A stretch of DNA of 64,000 bases from UTCFX2 sp963827155 (GTDB lineage: Bacteria; Chloroflexota; Anaerolineae; Anaerolineales; UBA4823), in assembly GCA_963827155.1 (NCBI GenBank), contig CAWGZV010000002.1, positions 1,240,001 through 1,304,000 of the forward strand, given 5' to 3'. Position 1 is the stretch's first letter. Every line of letters begins with the position of its first letter. Below are positions 26,960 through 36,175 of this stretch, one piece after another. The position numbers were made by a program, and so were the translations under genes. The notes under the pieces were generated by a model. The model saw nothing but the letters and a program-made list of their open reading frames with translations. It was not told the origin of the DNA and searched no databases.

Positions 26960-27454
26960 ATGGTAAGCCCAGAATACTTGAGCCGCTATCCATTCTTCAG
27001 GATCCTCAAGCCCGACCAACTTATCCAGATTGCGACCATTGCAAATGAGGAAAGCTACCCGCGGGGGACAGTGCTATTTGCCGAGAGAGCGCCGGCAAAG
27101 ACGTTCTACATCCTGCTGAAAGGGAGCGTCGAGCTGTTTTTCACGGTCGAAACCGAATATCACCCGGAATTGAGAAAAGAATTGAAATTCAGGGTGATCT
27201 ATCCCGGCGAAACATTCGGGATTTCGGCGTTCATCAAGCCGCATATCCTGACCAGCTCAGCCCGAGCCCTCGAACCGAGCGCGGCGATCGGGATCCGGGC
27301 TGAGCCGCTGCTGGAGATGTGCGAGCAGGACGAAAAACTGGCGATGGATTTGATGTACCAGGTCGCCAAAGCTGCGGTCGACCGCTTGAATGCAGCCCGA
27401 CTCCAGCTTTCAGCGGCATGGGCGCCGGTAAATATAAACGGTGGAACGGGATAA
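26960..27454 (+). CDS. Cyclic-nucleotide-binding-domain protein without HTH
   Basis: 164 residues from MVSPEYLSRYPFFRILKPDQ. It has a single CRP-type effector domain: SYPRGTVLFAERAPAKTFYI, LLKGSVELFFTV, IYPGETFGISAFI and a C-terminal helix (LMYQVAKAAVDRLNAARLQL). The PGETFGIS stretch corresponds to the phosphate-binding cassette, but the usual Arg-Ser/Thr pair is not clear, so nucleotide binding is uncertain. There is no DNA-binding domain, so it is not a classic transcription factor. A paralogue follows 160 bp downstream. Confidence 0.75.
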   Translation: MVSPEYLSRYPFFRILKPDQLIQIATIANEESYPRGTVLFAERAPAKTFYILLKGSVELFFTVETEYHPELRKELKFRVIYPGETFGISAFIKPHILTSSARALEPSAAIGIRAEPLLEMCEQDEKLAMDLMYQVAKAAVDRLNAARLQLSAAWAPVNINGGTG

Positions 27455-27614
27455 CCCGGCTCGACCTGCAAGCGCCTCAGCGGCGCCGACCCACCCTGCC
27501 GTGCAAAGCGGCTGCAGCACGCCGGCATCTCTTGAAATGCAAAGACGATTGCTCCCAAGACTTTGCGCCTTGGCGTTGAGGCGGCTTTGACAGGTGATTT
27601 AAAGGAGAGGAGCG

Positions 27615-28081
27615 ATGATTTCTCCCGAAACCTTGCGACAACACCCGTTCTTTGGGACGCTGAATGAGAACCAGCTCTCTGAGCTTGCGATGATCGCCGA
27701 GAAGAAGGACCTGGCGGCAGGAGAGCTGATCTTCAAGGAGGGCGACCCCGCCGTCTCGCTTTTTTTCCTGGTGGAAGGGGCGGTCGACCTGTACTACACC
27801 CTGGCTTCTGCCAGGGCGAACGCGCCGGAGAAAGGGCTGGCGGTCGGGGAGATCAATCCTTGGGAGCCTTTCGGGATTTCGGCGCTGATCGAGCCGCATA
27901 TTTTTACTTCGACGGCGATCGCTTCGCTGACCGGGCGGCGATTTCATTTGAGGCGGAGGCGCTGAGAGGGCTGTTCGAAATCGACCGGCGGCTGGGGGCG
28001 GCGCTGCTGCACAGCGCGGCGAAAGCGGCGCTTGAGCGACTGGACGCGACCCGGGTCCAGATTGCGGCGGCGTGGGCGTAG
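27615..28081 (+). pseudogene. Second cyclic-nucleotide-binding-domain protein, one frameshift
   Basis: Paralogue of the preceding gene. MISPETLRQHPFFGTLNENQ, LAAGELIFKEGDPAVSLFFL, VEGAVDLYYTL and NPWEPFGISALIEPHIFTST are read from 27615. Near 27935 one base is gained or lost and the ending continues AAISFEAEALRGLFEIDRRL, then GAALLHSAAKAALERLDATR, to 28081. TTTAAAGGAGAGGAGCG is a strong ribosome-binding site before the ATG. The repaired product is about 155 residues. Confidence 0.7.
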
Positions 28082-28104
28082 GGAGCGAAGAGAATTGTTG
28101 GTAA

Positions 28105-28225
28105 ATAGGATTTAAAAAAGATTAAACCGCAAAGAACGCCAAGGACGCGAAGGTAAATTTTGGGTGATTAAAAATAAATAAAACCACAGAGACGCAGAGA
28201 ACACAGAGAATTCTTAACTAGTGTA
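28105..28225. repeat. Two dispersed repeat types side by side
   Basis: AAGATTAAACCGCAAAGAAC then GCCAAGGACGCGAAGG, followed by AACCACAGAGACGCAGAGAA then CACAGAG. No gene. Confidence 0.7.
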
Positions 28226-28283
28226 TGTAAAAGATCTTACGGCGGTACGATAGGTTCATCCGAATTTTCTGGATCCGGGGGGA

Positions 28284-28729
28284 TTATTTTTCCAATGGCA
28301 AGCCGGCTTTTTCCCACTCAACCATCCCGCCAGCCACATCGAATACGTTGGTATAGCCCATACCGGCGAGCTCTTTCGCTGCGATGGCGCTCATCCGCCC
28401 ACTGCGGCAGTAGAGCACGATTTTAGCATTTTTATCCTGGGGGAGCTTTGCCAGGTTCCCTCGATCTCGTCAAAGGGAATCGAGAGGTCGGTGTTCGCGA
28501 TATCGCCTTCGAATGGGATGTGGACGTTGACGAAGGTGAAATCCTTGTTTTCGAGCATTTTCTGCAGCTCAGAGACTGTGATCTCGGTATATGCGCCGCC
28601 GGCGACCGGGACGGGCTTTCCGACGCTCTCCGAGGCTGGAGCTGGGGCTGGGGCTGGAGTTGCAGCGCCGGCGCAGGCGGATAGCAGCAGCGCAAGCGCA
28701 AACATGCTGATTAAGATTGACCTAGTCAT
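28284..28729 (-). pseudogene. Rhodanese-domain lipoprotein, one frameshift
   Basis: Starts MTRSILISMFALALLLSACA: a lipoprotein signal with lipobox LSAC. A Pro/Ala linker follows, then the rhodanese fold (AYTEITVSELQKMLENKDFT, FVNVHIPFEGDIANTD). Near 28450 the frame shifts and continues LPQDKNAKIVLYCRSGRMSA, then IAAKELAGMGYTNVFDVAGG and GLPLEK, stopping at 28284. The active-site loop is CRSGRM, with the persulfide-forming Cys. A sulfurtransferase outside the membrane would be the normal role. The break separates the N-terminal half from the active site. Confidence 0.75.
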
Positions 28730-29111
28730 TTAACCTCATCCTTCAAAATTTAACAAACTCTGACTTTCAGATCTGGACGGCGAGGCGAGGCGGTGCGGTT
28801 CAAAAGCCAGCAGCAGCACCACTCCTCAATAATATGGTCTTCAAAGACGGAAGATTTTACCATGTAGAACCTGTCAGAAGGGGCGATTTAAGACTGAAGC
28901 AAGTTGACGTTCAAATTCCGAATCGGGCCGGCGCTGCAGCGAATTCAAAGTCTCCAAAACGAGGTCATAACACTCGATTGACCGAAGGTTCGCGTTTATT
29001 CAACCCCACAAGAATGCGCCAGCCAGGCTCCGGAGCGGCGACTCTCTCTCGTAAAGCGTGCTAAATCACGACCACCTGGATTTTTGGAATCTTTATTATA
29101 AAGAGACTCGA
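28730..29111. other. Intergenic region, no gene recognised
   Basis: A 76-codon frame at 28834 lacks a ribosome-binding site and any recognisable motif. I see nothing supportable apart from the terminator that follows at 29112. Confidence 0.4.
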
Positions 29112-29151
29112 CAAAAGAAGATGCTGCAGGCAAGGGTCTGCCCGCAGCATC
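29112..29151 (-). terminator. Rho-independent terminator of the PKD-protein gene
   Basis: On the minus strand GATGCTGC pairs with GCAGCATC, extended inward by TGCC/GGCA, and is followed by TTCTTTTG. It lies about 20 bases past the stop at 29174. Confidence 0.75.
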
Positions 29152-29173
29152 TCGCAATTTGACCAAGAGCTGC

Positions 29174-30657
29174 CTATTTAGTCACTTTGCACGGCAGAGC
29201 AATGGCTTCATTATCAAGTGGCAGCGCATCACGTACATCTATGAGATTGGCGACCGCCCGGAAGGTCACCTTGCCCAACGCAACATCTTCGTTGGTAAAG
29301 GTATAGCTGAAATTAAAGACGGTCGTGCGGTTCCCAGGCCGGACCGGCACGTTCTGGACCCGGCTGTCGACCAACACGTAGCCGCCTGGTGTGCTTTTCC
29401 AGAGCTGGACCTCCACAGTTTCTGTGTAACGCTTATTAGTCAGCTCAACTGTGATCGGGCGCGTTTGCCCAGATCTAGCCGATTGAGGGACGGAAAAACG
29501 AGTGATGGTTACATCGTGGCGTCCGAACCTGCACATTAACATCAGTGGATGCGACGCGCCCATCATAGGTAGTCATGGTCAGCCCAACAGTGTAATCGCC
29601 ATCGGCGGCATAGCGGTGAATTGGTGCCCACTCGGAGCTTGCAGCACCATCACCCAGATCCCACTCACTGGATTGAAACCAAATATTGACTGGATCCGTC
29701 GAGTAGTTGTAGAACGCAACGTCTTCAAGAATATTGGGATCGCCCGGCCAGAAGTCAATAACAACGATGGGCGGAGGCGTGAAATCCAGCTCGAATTTCA
29801 GCACCGGACCGGAATATTCATAGATTATAAAGGTCTGGAAAAAGTAAGTTACCCCAGCATCCATGGTGAGCGTCACAAACCCGGGTTGATATCCGGTATA
29901 TCCGTAGAAGCAGCCAAGCTGGGTTAAATCTTCGAGTGAAGGACCGGTATATACTGCCAGACTCTGAACGTCAGCAAGGCTGATATATGCAGTGTAAGAA
30001 CCGCTGGTCTCCGGCGTGAAGGCATACCAGACCGTCTTTCTGATGGTCCAGCTGCATGTGGGCATGGGTTCACCGGATTCCACGGTCGTCAAGGCTGTGT
30101 CCACCATTTCGCTGAAGGGCAGGGTTGAAATGACCTTCGCGTTTGCAAAATCATTGTGCGAAGGAAGGCAGAACCTCGTTGATATGGAATACCAGAATTC
30201 CGCCTGGTTGTTCTGGCGGCGGGTAAGGAGGTGGGTTGTAACCCTTGATCATGAAGTAAATGGTGACACCAGCATAAACATTGATCTTGACCGATCCTGA
30301 AGTGCAGTTGCTTGCGGCAGAAGAGAAATTACCCGGCGTCCCGTTATACACCCCAATCGAGGTGCTGAAGGTACTTCCATCGGTATCCGTTTGGATTATC
30401 GTGTCTGCAGATGGAGTGAAGGCATACCATACAGAGATGGGCTGAGAAAACGGGCAAGAAAGGTTTGGGTCGTCAAATGCCACAGTTGCTTCTGTGGTGT
30501 CAATCGTATCAACAAACGGCAGACTGGGGACCACGGTCGCACTGTCGAAATCGTCGTTGGCAGGCGCTACAGCCTGCACACTCAATACTCCGGGGGTGAA
30601 GAATATCAACCCAGTTAGTACGAAGACGATCAATACACCGAACAACTTTTTCTTAGC
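29174..30657 (-). pseudogene. Secreted protein with two PPC-like domains, PKD domain and C-terminal beta domain; two frameshifts
   Basis: Start MAKKKLFGVLIVFVLTGLIF, a signal peptide (the frame opens 12 codons earlier, but this ATG has GGAGT upstream). The first repeat is ANDDFDSATVVPSLPFVDTI with SVWYAFTPSADT. The second is NDFANAKVISTLPFSEMVDT with TVWYAFTPETSGSYTAYISL. Both look like bacterial pre-peptidase-type domains. A PKD domain follows (WDLGDGAASSEWAPIHRYAA) and then a CARDB-like end (VTITRFSVPQSARSGQTRPI). One-base frameshifts near 30160 and 29515 split it into three frames. Presumably an extracellular carbohydrate- or protein-binding protein. Confidence 0.7.
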
Positions 30658-30924
30658 CATTTCAGACTCCTTCCGTTCCTTTCTAATGGGCATAGATTTT
30701 GTTATATCTCACCCATGCGAACACCTGTTCGTGGGCGAGTCGCAAAATCGTCCAATTCTTGGTCTGGCTGGAGTGCTATCTGGAAACCAAGTGAACGCGG
30801 CAAACATAGCTTTTTCCCACCTCCTTCTACATCAGCAGCTTTTTGTAACATCCCTCCAATACCACGTGCCTAGAAAAATAGTCTTATCGAAAGAAGTTGA
30901 AAAATATTTGTTACCCCAAAATTA

Positions 30925-30954
30925 AAAAACCACTGACGAAATCCTGTCAGCGGC
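30925..30954 (-). terminator. Rho-independent terminator, leftward
   Basis: CCGCTGAC pairs with GTCAGTGG (one G.T pair) around AGGATTTC, followed by TTTTTT. Confidence 0.65.
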
Positions 30955-31035
30955 TTCAGTGCTTTACCACTTTGTATTAAGCCCTGGTTTTCGGCTAATC
31001 ACGCCTTCTTTGTTCTTCACTGCGATCCATAAATA
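30925..31035 (-). ncRNA. Candidate short non-coding RNA or attenuator
   Basis: Between a good leftward promoter (31071-31042) and a leftward terminator (30954-30925) lies about 110 nt with no open frame of interest. It contains small complementary segments (GGC/GCC around GTGATTA; CAGTG/CACTG). It could be a stand-alone sRNA or a leader attenuator for the PKD-protein gene, whose ATG is 268 bases further on. I do not recognise a known RNA family. Confidence 0.35.
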
Positions 31036-31041
31036 TATTTT

Positions 31042-31071
31042 ATTATAGCATATTAATCTAAAGCGTTACAA
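31042..31071 (-). promoter_or_regulatory. Sigma-70-type promoter, leftward
   Basis: TTGTAA, an 18-base spacer, then a perfect TATAAT on the minus strand. Confidence 0.55.
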
Positions 31072-31310
31072 AAAATCCGTCTGCAACCTGCAGCGTACTT
31101 AACTTGATCAATGAGGAGCAGGAAACGGTGGGGTGAAGGTTTGCACTCGAACCGGTGTGGGCGCAGTTCGTTGACTTTGACTACAGACGACCTATAATAT
31201 TAATGCAATCCATTTCACCGAGGGGAGGAAAACCGGCCTGGAAATATCGCGTCATGGCGATCGTGCGGGTCAGCGACCCTTGTAGTTGTAAGCAGAGGAG
31301 GAAACTTATC

Positions 31311-31685
31311 ATGAAGATCTCTGCGGGATTCAAGACATTGTTCCTGGTCCATTTCATTGCCGCGCTCATATTCGGGCTGCCGCTCCTTCTCGTCCCGGCG
31401 GCGTTTATGGGCATCTTGGGTGTAAGCTTAACCGAACCGGAGACTTTCCGGTTGGTGGGCGCGGCAGTGCTCAGCTTCGGCGCAAGCTCCTGGTACACGT
31501 ACAAGGCTGCCGAATGGGAAAAGGTCAAAATCGTCGTCCAGACCGAGATCGTTTGGACGGTGCTTGCTGTGCTGACCATTCTCTATGGGCTGCTTTTCGC
31601 CGGAATACCATCGGCCTACTGGCTGAACGCAGCCATCATGGCTGGCTTTGCGGCGGCGTTTATTTATTTTTACGGCAAGAAATGA
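31311..31685 (+). CDS. Small four-helix membrane protein
   Basis: 124 residues from MKISAGFKTLFLVHFIAALI. The upstream open frame is rejected because a near-perfect AGAGGAGGAAACTTATC site precedes this ATG. Four membrane segments, with SLTEPETFRLVGAAVLSFGA and YKAAEWEKVKIVVQTEIVWT between them. It resembles small uncharacterised membrane proteins; no function can be assigned. Confidence 0.7.
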   Translation: MKISAGFKTLFLVHFIAALIFGLPLLLVPAAFMGILGVSLTEPETFRLVGAAVLSFGASSWYTYKAAEWEKVKIVVQTEIVWTVLAVLTILYGLLFAGIPSAYWLNAAIMAGFAAAFIYFYGKK

Positions 31686-31885
31686 GGTTGCCTGGGGGTC
31701 GACGCCGTCGACCCCTACGTTTGGTCGGGTTCAGCTAATTCTTCAGCATGCGGGGCGTGGCCGCCTAACCCGATGTTTGGCGGGGTTTATTTATTTTAGA
31801 GCAAGAAATGAAGGCGTCAGCGGGTCGACCCCTACGTTTGGTCGGGTTCAGCTAATTCTACAGGATGCGGGACGAGGCCGCCGAC
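31655..31885. repeat. Tandem duplication of about 115 bp at the 3' end of the membrane-protein gene
   Basis: GTTTATTTATTTT-AGCAAGAAATGA, then GTCGACCCCTACGTTTGGTC and GGGTTCAGCTAATTCT with a GATGCGGG/CATGCGGG word, occur at about 31660-31765 and again at 31783-31890. The first copy also has the palindrome GGTCGACGCCGTCGACC. Confidence 0.65.
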
Positions 31886-31916
31886 CTCCACGAGCCGTGC
31901 CAGGCTGATAAACGCG

Positions 31917-33518
31917 CTAATTGCGTGCAACGCTCACCCCCAGATTATCGGCGTGGTCGCTGATGCGCTCGAGCAGGCGCAGCGTTTCGGTAAAAATGAC
32001 GTCGGCTTCCGGGCGGCAGAGCCCCTCTTCCAGCCGCTGGATATGCATCTGGCGGCTTTTCCAATACATGCTGTCGAATTCGCTCTCCGCTTTACAGACC
32101 CGCCTCGCCAGCTCGCGATCGCCATCTCGGAAGGCTGCCAAAGCCTGGGAGTAGTTCGTATGAGCGCAGCGCCATAGCTGCCCGAGATCATGGATGGCTG
32201 CATCGGTAAAGGCTGTTTTGGTGGCAACCCTTTCCTGGGCGTGCTGGGCAATATCCTCGGCCATATCGCCGACGCGCTCGATGTCGGAGATCAAATTCTT
32301 GATCTGGAAACAGCGTTTTTGCTGGACAAGGTTGAGGTCGTAGCGCATCAGCGTGTTCATGAAATGCTCCAGCTCTTTGCTCACCGGATCAACCAACTTG
32401 TTCTCCAGGACGAATACACGCTGGATGGGGGCCGGATCGAACTCGATCAGGGCCTGGCAGCTCAGCTCGATCATCTCGGCGGTCACCTCACCCATGCGGA
32501 CCAGCTCACGGGCGGCCTCGTTGAGGGCGACGGCAGGCACGGCAAACTGCATCTCATCGATGTAGGCGGTAACCTTCGGCTTTTCAATCTGCGGATCGGA
32601 AGGCACCAGCTTGCGGGCGAGGTCGGCGATTTGCTTGACGAACGGGAACATCAGGAGGCTGACGACAACATTGAAAACGGTGTGGGCGTTGGCAATCTGG
32701 CGGGGCAGGAGGGTCGAGGTCTGCTGGATGAAGCCGGCAAAGAGATGGATGAACGGTATGAAGATCAGCACGCCGATGATGTTGATCGAAATCTGGGCGA
32801 TCGAGGCCTGGCGGGCGGTGGGAGAGAGGCGCAGCCCGGCGATGAAACCGGTGATGCAGGAGCCGATATTCGCCCCGAATATGATGCCGATCGCGCCTTC
32901 GAGCGAAATCACCTGAGCGATCCCCATGGCGACGACCAAACTTGTGACCGCGGTGCTGCTCTGAGTAATGGAGGTCATGAGGATACCGGCGAGGATCCCG
33001 AGGAGCGGATACTGACCCATGAGATAGAGGGATTTTGCGATCCAGGGGACCTCTACGAGGGAGAGCAGCGCCCCTGCCATGAAGGTCATCCCAACGAAGA
33101 TGATGCCGAGGCCCATCAAGATTTCGCCGTATTTTTTCCAATCACGCCTGGGGAAAAACTCCAGAAAGACCCACCCCAGGATGACCAGGATCAGGCGGAA
33201 GTTGCCGATATCGAAAGCGACGATTTGAGCGGTCAAGGTGGTGCCGATTTCCTGACCCAGCATCACGCCGATGGCTTGCTCTACGGTCATCAAATTGGCG
33301 TTAATCAGGCCCATCATAGTGACCATCAATAAGCCGCTGCTCTGGAGGAGGGCCGTGGCGACCGTGCCAAAGACGGCGCTCTTCAGCAGGTTGTTTGTGA
33401 CCCGGTCGAGCCATTTTTGGATCTGGTCACCTGCAAGCTGCTCCATGCCAGAGCTGAGCAGGGTGATGCCGTAGAGGAACAGCGCCAAACCGCCTAAGAT
33501 TTGGACCAGTCCTAGCAT
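31917..33518 (-). CDS. Na/Pi cotransporter family protein with PhoU-like C-terminus
   Basis: 533 residues from MLGLVQILGGLALFLYGITL; the ATG at 33518 has TGGAGG seven bases before it, better than an ATG ten codons upstream. The two inverted NaPi repeats carry the QSS signatures TALLQSSGLLMV and TSITQSSTAVTSL, with eight or so membrane helices to about residue 310. The rest is a helical PhoU-like domain (LNEAARELVRMGEVTAEMIE, ISDIERVGDMAEDIAQHAQE, LRLLERISDHADNLGVSVA). The likely role is sodium-dependent phosphate uptake or its control at the membrane. Confidence 0.9.
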   Translation of the reverse strand: MLGLVQILGGLALFLYGITLLSSGMEQLAGDQIQKWLDRVTNNLLKSAVFGTVATALLQSSGLLMVTMMGLINANLMTVEQAIGVMLGQEIGTTLTAQIVAFDIGNFRLILVILGWVFLEFFPRRDWKKYGEILMGLGIIFVGMTFMAGALLSLVEVPWIAKSLYLMGQYPLLGILAGILMTSITQSSTAVTSLVVAMGIAQVISLEGAIGIIFGANIGSCITGFIAGLRLSPTARQASIAQISINIIGVLIFIPFIHLFAGFIQQTSTLLPRQIANAHTVFNVVVSLLMFPFVKQIADLARKLVPSDPQIEKPKVTAYIDEMQFAVPAVALNEAARELVRMGEVTAEMIELSCQALIEFDPAPIQRVFVLENKLVDPVSKELEHFMNTLMRYDLNLVQQKRCFQIKNLISDIERVGDMAEDIAQHAQERVATKTAFTDAAIHDLGQLWRCAHTNYSQALAAFRDGDRELARRVCKAESEFDSMYWKSRQMHIQRLEEGLCRPEADVIFTETLRLLERISDHADNLGVSVARN

Positions 33519-33729
33519 GGAGCCTCCAGAGTTTTGAGGGACAGCCATTTTGGAAGGGACAACCTTAAATCACGAGCGGAGCAGAACACCTTGATATCGG
33601 CTATGCGCAGAATACCAGGTCGAGGGCGGAGGTGTTGGCGGAGCCTTTCAAAATGCGGGACCTTTTCAGTTATTATTGGGGTTTATTTTTTGTTTTTGTT
33701 TCTTTCTTGCTTCTATTTCAACAACCGTC

Positions 33730-34570
33730 TTAATGAATGATGATTGAAGTCATGGTCAGCGAGCCGGCGACGGGCTGGTCGTTGAAGTAGGTCACCGCCT
33801 CGCCCGGGTCCTGCTGGGCGAGCACATAGAGCAGCGGGAGGAAATGCTCGGGGGTGGGGACCGCAAGCTGGACCGCTTTGCCGAGGGTGGGGTATTTGGC
33901 GAGCTCTTTGAGGTGACCGGCGTCGATCAGGCGCTTGAAGACGGCCTGGGCTTCCACCGCCCAATCGAAGGCAAAGGGTTCGTTGAAGTCGCGGAAATTC
34001 CCGCCCTTGAACTCCACCAGGCGCAGGTTGTGGACCATGTTGCCGCTTCCCACGATCAGCACGCCTTCCTCGCGCAGCGGTCTCAGGCCTTTTGCCAGGG
34101 CGTAGTGTTCCGAGCCCTTTTTGGTGTAATCCAGGCTGAGCTGCACGACGGGGATATCGGCAGCGGGGAACATCTGCTTGAGCACACTCCAGGTGCCGTG
34201 GTCGAGCCCCCAATCCTGGTCTAATCCAGCCGCGCCCAGCTCGAGGAGCTCGCAGACCCGTTCTGCCAGGAAAGGAGCGCCCGGAGCGGGGTATTGGGCT
34301 TCATAGAGCTCGCGCGGGAAATCCGCCGAAATCGTGGATGGTGCGGGGCGACCGCATGGCAGTGACCGCCGAGCCCCAGGTCTCCCAGTGGGCGCTGACG
34401 CACAGGATGGCAGCAGGGCGGGGCAGGGATGCGCCCAGCTCGCGCCAGGCACGCGAAAAGCGGTTGTCTTCGACGGCGTTCATCGGGCTGCCGTGACCGA
34501 CGAACAGGACCGGCAGCTTCTGCGGGCTAGCCGGCTCGAGATGGATCTGGTCCAGCGGTGATTGGTCCAT
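33730..34570 (-). pseudogene. LigB/DODA-type extradiol dioxygenase (YgiD-like), one frameshift
   Basis: From the ATG at 34570: KLPVLFVGHGSPMNAVEDNR, CVSAHWETWG, IHDFGGFP. The frame then breaks near 34320 and continues ADFPRELYEAQYPAPGAPFL, DHGTWSVLKQMFPAADIPVV, VGSGNMVHNLRLVEF and VPTPEHFLPLLYVLAQQDPG, to 33730. The His residues of VGHGSPM, SAHWET and PEHFLPL and the DHGTW motif match the zinc/iron site of 4,5-DOPA-dioxygenase-like proteins. Repaired length about 279 residues, usual for the family. Confidence 0.8.
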
Positions 34571-34597
34571 AAGCGACCTCTATAGGAAAAAAATCGA

Positions 34598-34921
34598 TTA
34601 CCCGATCAGCAAGAAGAGCACATACAGGCCGACCAGGAGGGCGAGCCAGACCAGCCTGGAGCGTCTATCCCGGCGGACGAGGGCGAGCAAAGCCAGGAAC
34701 CCGCCAGCCAGCCCGACGGGCATCATCAGCAGGCTGTAGACCGGAAGGATGCCGAAGACCCAGGTTTTATCGTCTTTGAGGAAGAGCAGGACGAGCGAGT
34801 TGATGAGGTAGAGCGCCAGAAAGGCGGCGGAGAGAGAGACCGCCCAACTTCCCGTTTTGGTGCGCGGGCGCCAGGTCCAACGGCGCATTTTGAGCGCCTG
34901 CCGCTGTTCTTCGATCGTCAT
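34598..34921 (-). CDS. Small three-helix membrane protein
   Basis: 107 residues with a basic N-terminus (MRRWTWRPRTKTGSWAVSLS) and three membrane helices (AFLALYLINSLVLLFL; ILPVYSLLMMPVGLAGGFLA; LVWLALLVGLYVLFLLIG). Its end resembles the end of the minisatellite-bearing gene next door (WLPILPALWVVFMLLGELLF), so the two may be distant paralogues. Function unknown. Confidence 0.6.
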   Translation of the reverse strand: MTIEEQRQALKMRRWTWRPRTKTGSWAVSLSAAFLALYLINSLVLLFLKDDKTWVFGILPVYSLLMMPVGLAGGFLALLALVRRDRRSRLVWLALLVGLYVLFLLIG

Positions 34922-35102
34922 TGCGATGATCCCACTTCTAATCTTCTGGGCAATTTGTCGGGCAACCCAGGCTTAAACCGAGGCCAGAGGCGGCTGGAAG
35001 AGCCGGTCTGAGGTCTTATTCCAGCGCTGATTATACAGCAAGCTGGCGCTTGCGACCAAGCGCAAGCTTGTGATAAAGAGATCAAGGCATTGGGAGAAGG
35101 CT

Positions 35103-36070
35103 TTAATGTGGGAAGAGCAGCTCGCCAAGCAGCATAAAGACCACCCAGAGTGCGGGAAGGATCGGCAGCCAGACCATCCAGGAGCGCTCTCCGCCGCGGA
35201 GAATGGCGAAGAGGCTCGCAACGCCTGAGCCCAATCCGCAAGCCAGGATTGCCAGCCAGGATTGCCTGCCAGGATTGCCTGCCAGGATTGCCAGCCAGGA
35301 TCGCCAGCCAGGATTGCCAGCCAGGATTGCCAGCCAGGATTGCCTGCCAGGATTGCCAGCCAGGATTGCCAGCCAGGATTGCCAGCCAGGATTGCCTGCC
35401 AGGATTGCCAGCCAGCATCGCCAGCCAGGATTGCCTGCCAGGATTGCCAGCCAGGATTGCCTGCCAGGATTGCCTGCCAGGATTGCCTGCCAGGATTGCC
35501 AGCCAGGATTGCCAGCCAGGATTGCCTGCCAGGATTGCCTGCCAGGATTGCCAGCCAGCATTGCCTGCCAGGATTGCCAGCCAGGATTGCCTGCCAGGAT
35601 TGCCAGCCAGGATTGCCTGCCAGGATTGCCAGCCAGGATTGCCAGCCAGGATTGCCAGCCAGCATCGCCAGCCAGGATTGCCAGCCAGCGATTGCCAGCC
35701 AGGATTGCCAGCCAGGATTGCCTGCCAGGATTGCCAGCCAGGATTGCCAGCCCGAAGATGATTGAAAAAGCTCGTAGGATAGGGGCCTCGCTGGGGCTGG
35801 GCATGAACACGAAGACGTTGACCAGGAACATGAGGACGAAGGTGGTAAACAGTCCCGCCGCCCACCAGCCGAGAGGGCTATGCGGGCGGGCAAAGAAGCG
35901 CGGCTGGCGCGCTTTGCCCGGCTGACTCTCCTGACCCTGCCGACCCGCCTTGTCCGGCTGGGCGCCGCTGCCCGGCAGGTTTTGTGGCGCCTCCCCCGGG
36001 ATATCGGTTGGCAATTTGAATGGCCCATCAGGAATTTGCGGCGCTGCCCGCAGCCCGGTGCTGGTTTCAT
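35103..36070 (-). CDS. Membrane protein gene interrupted by a 13-bp minisatellite
   Basis: The flanks are ordinary. A Pro/Gln/Gly-rich N-terminus (LPTDIPGEAPQNLPGSGAQP) is followed by a helix WAAGLFTTFVLMFLVNVFVF and FSIIFGLAILA. On the far side come CGLGSGVASLFAILRGGERS and WMVWLPILPALWVVFMLLGE. Between them are about 169 codons of LAILAGNPGWQSW-like 13-residue repeats encoded by 39 copies of a 13-bp unit. The seed of the unit is present in the gene's own GLAILA codons, so it looks like slippage growth. The uninterrupted frame starts at a TTG (36014). The better ATG at 36070 (GGAGGACCGAG before it) is one base out of frame. Confidence 0.6.
35241..35748. repeat. Minisatellite: 39 tandem copies of a 13-bp unit
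   Basis: The + strand unit is AGCCAGGATTGCC or TGCCAGGATTGCC. The first base is A in about two thirds of units and T in the rest. Four units carry single substitutions (CATCG, CATTG or GATCG forms), and one unit (35683-35696) has an extra base, so the array is 508 bp. Because 13 is not a multiple of 3, every frame on both strands is a rotation of the same repeat, and no stop occurs in any. Confidence 0.95.
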
Positions 36071-36175
36071 CTCGGTCCTCCTCAAACGGTCAGGCTTGCG
36101 ATCGATATTTGCCTGGATTATTCATCACGGGTCCGTACCTAAAGGAACAATTTGCAGAATAATTGTAAAATATAC

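Noticed and set aside
26960..28081. Cargo or shell partner of a family 2 encapsulin
   Set aside because: The neighbouring shell gene has a terminase, portal and prohead protease, so it is phage-type; only the CNB resemblance remains.
32190..33332. 380-codon + strand frame
   Set aside because: Antisense shadow of the Na/Pi symporter gene: D/G/H-rich low-quality protein, no ribosome-binding site, and the minus strand has clear QSS motifs.
35241..35748. Possible CRISPR array
   Set aside because: Units are 13 bp and contiguous with no spacers, and no cas gene is near.
34918..36085. Three long overlapping leftward frames and three long rightward frames over the 13-bp array
   Set aside because: They exist because the repeat is open in every rotation. 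Only the frame whose flanks are membrane-protein-like on both sides (to 35103) is accepted.
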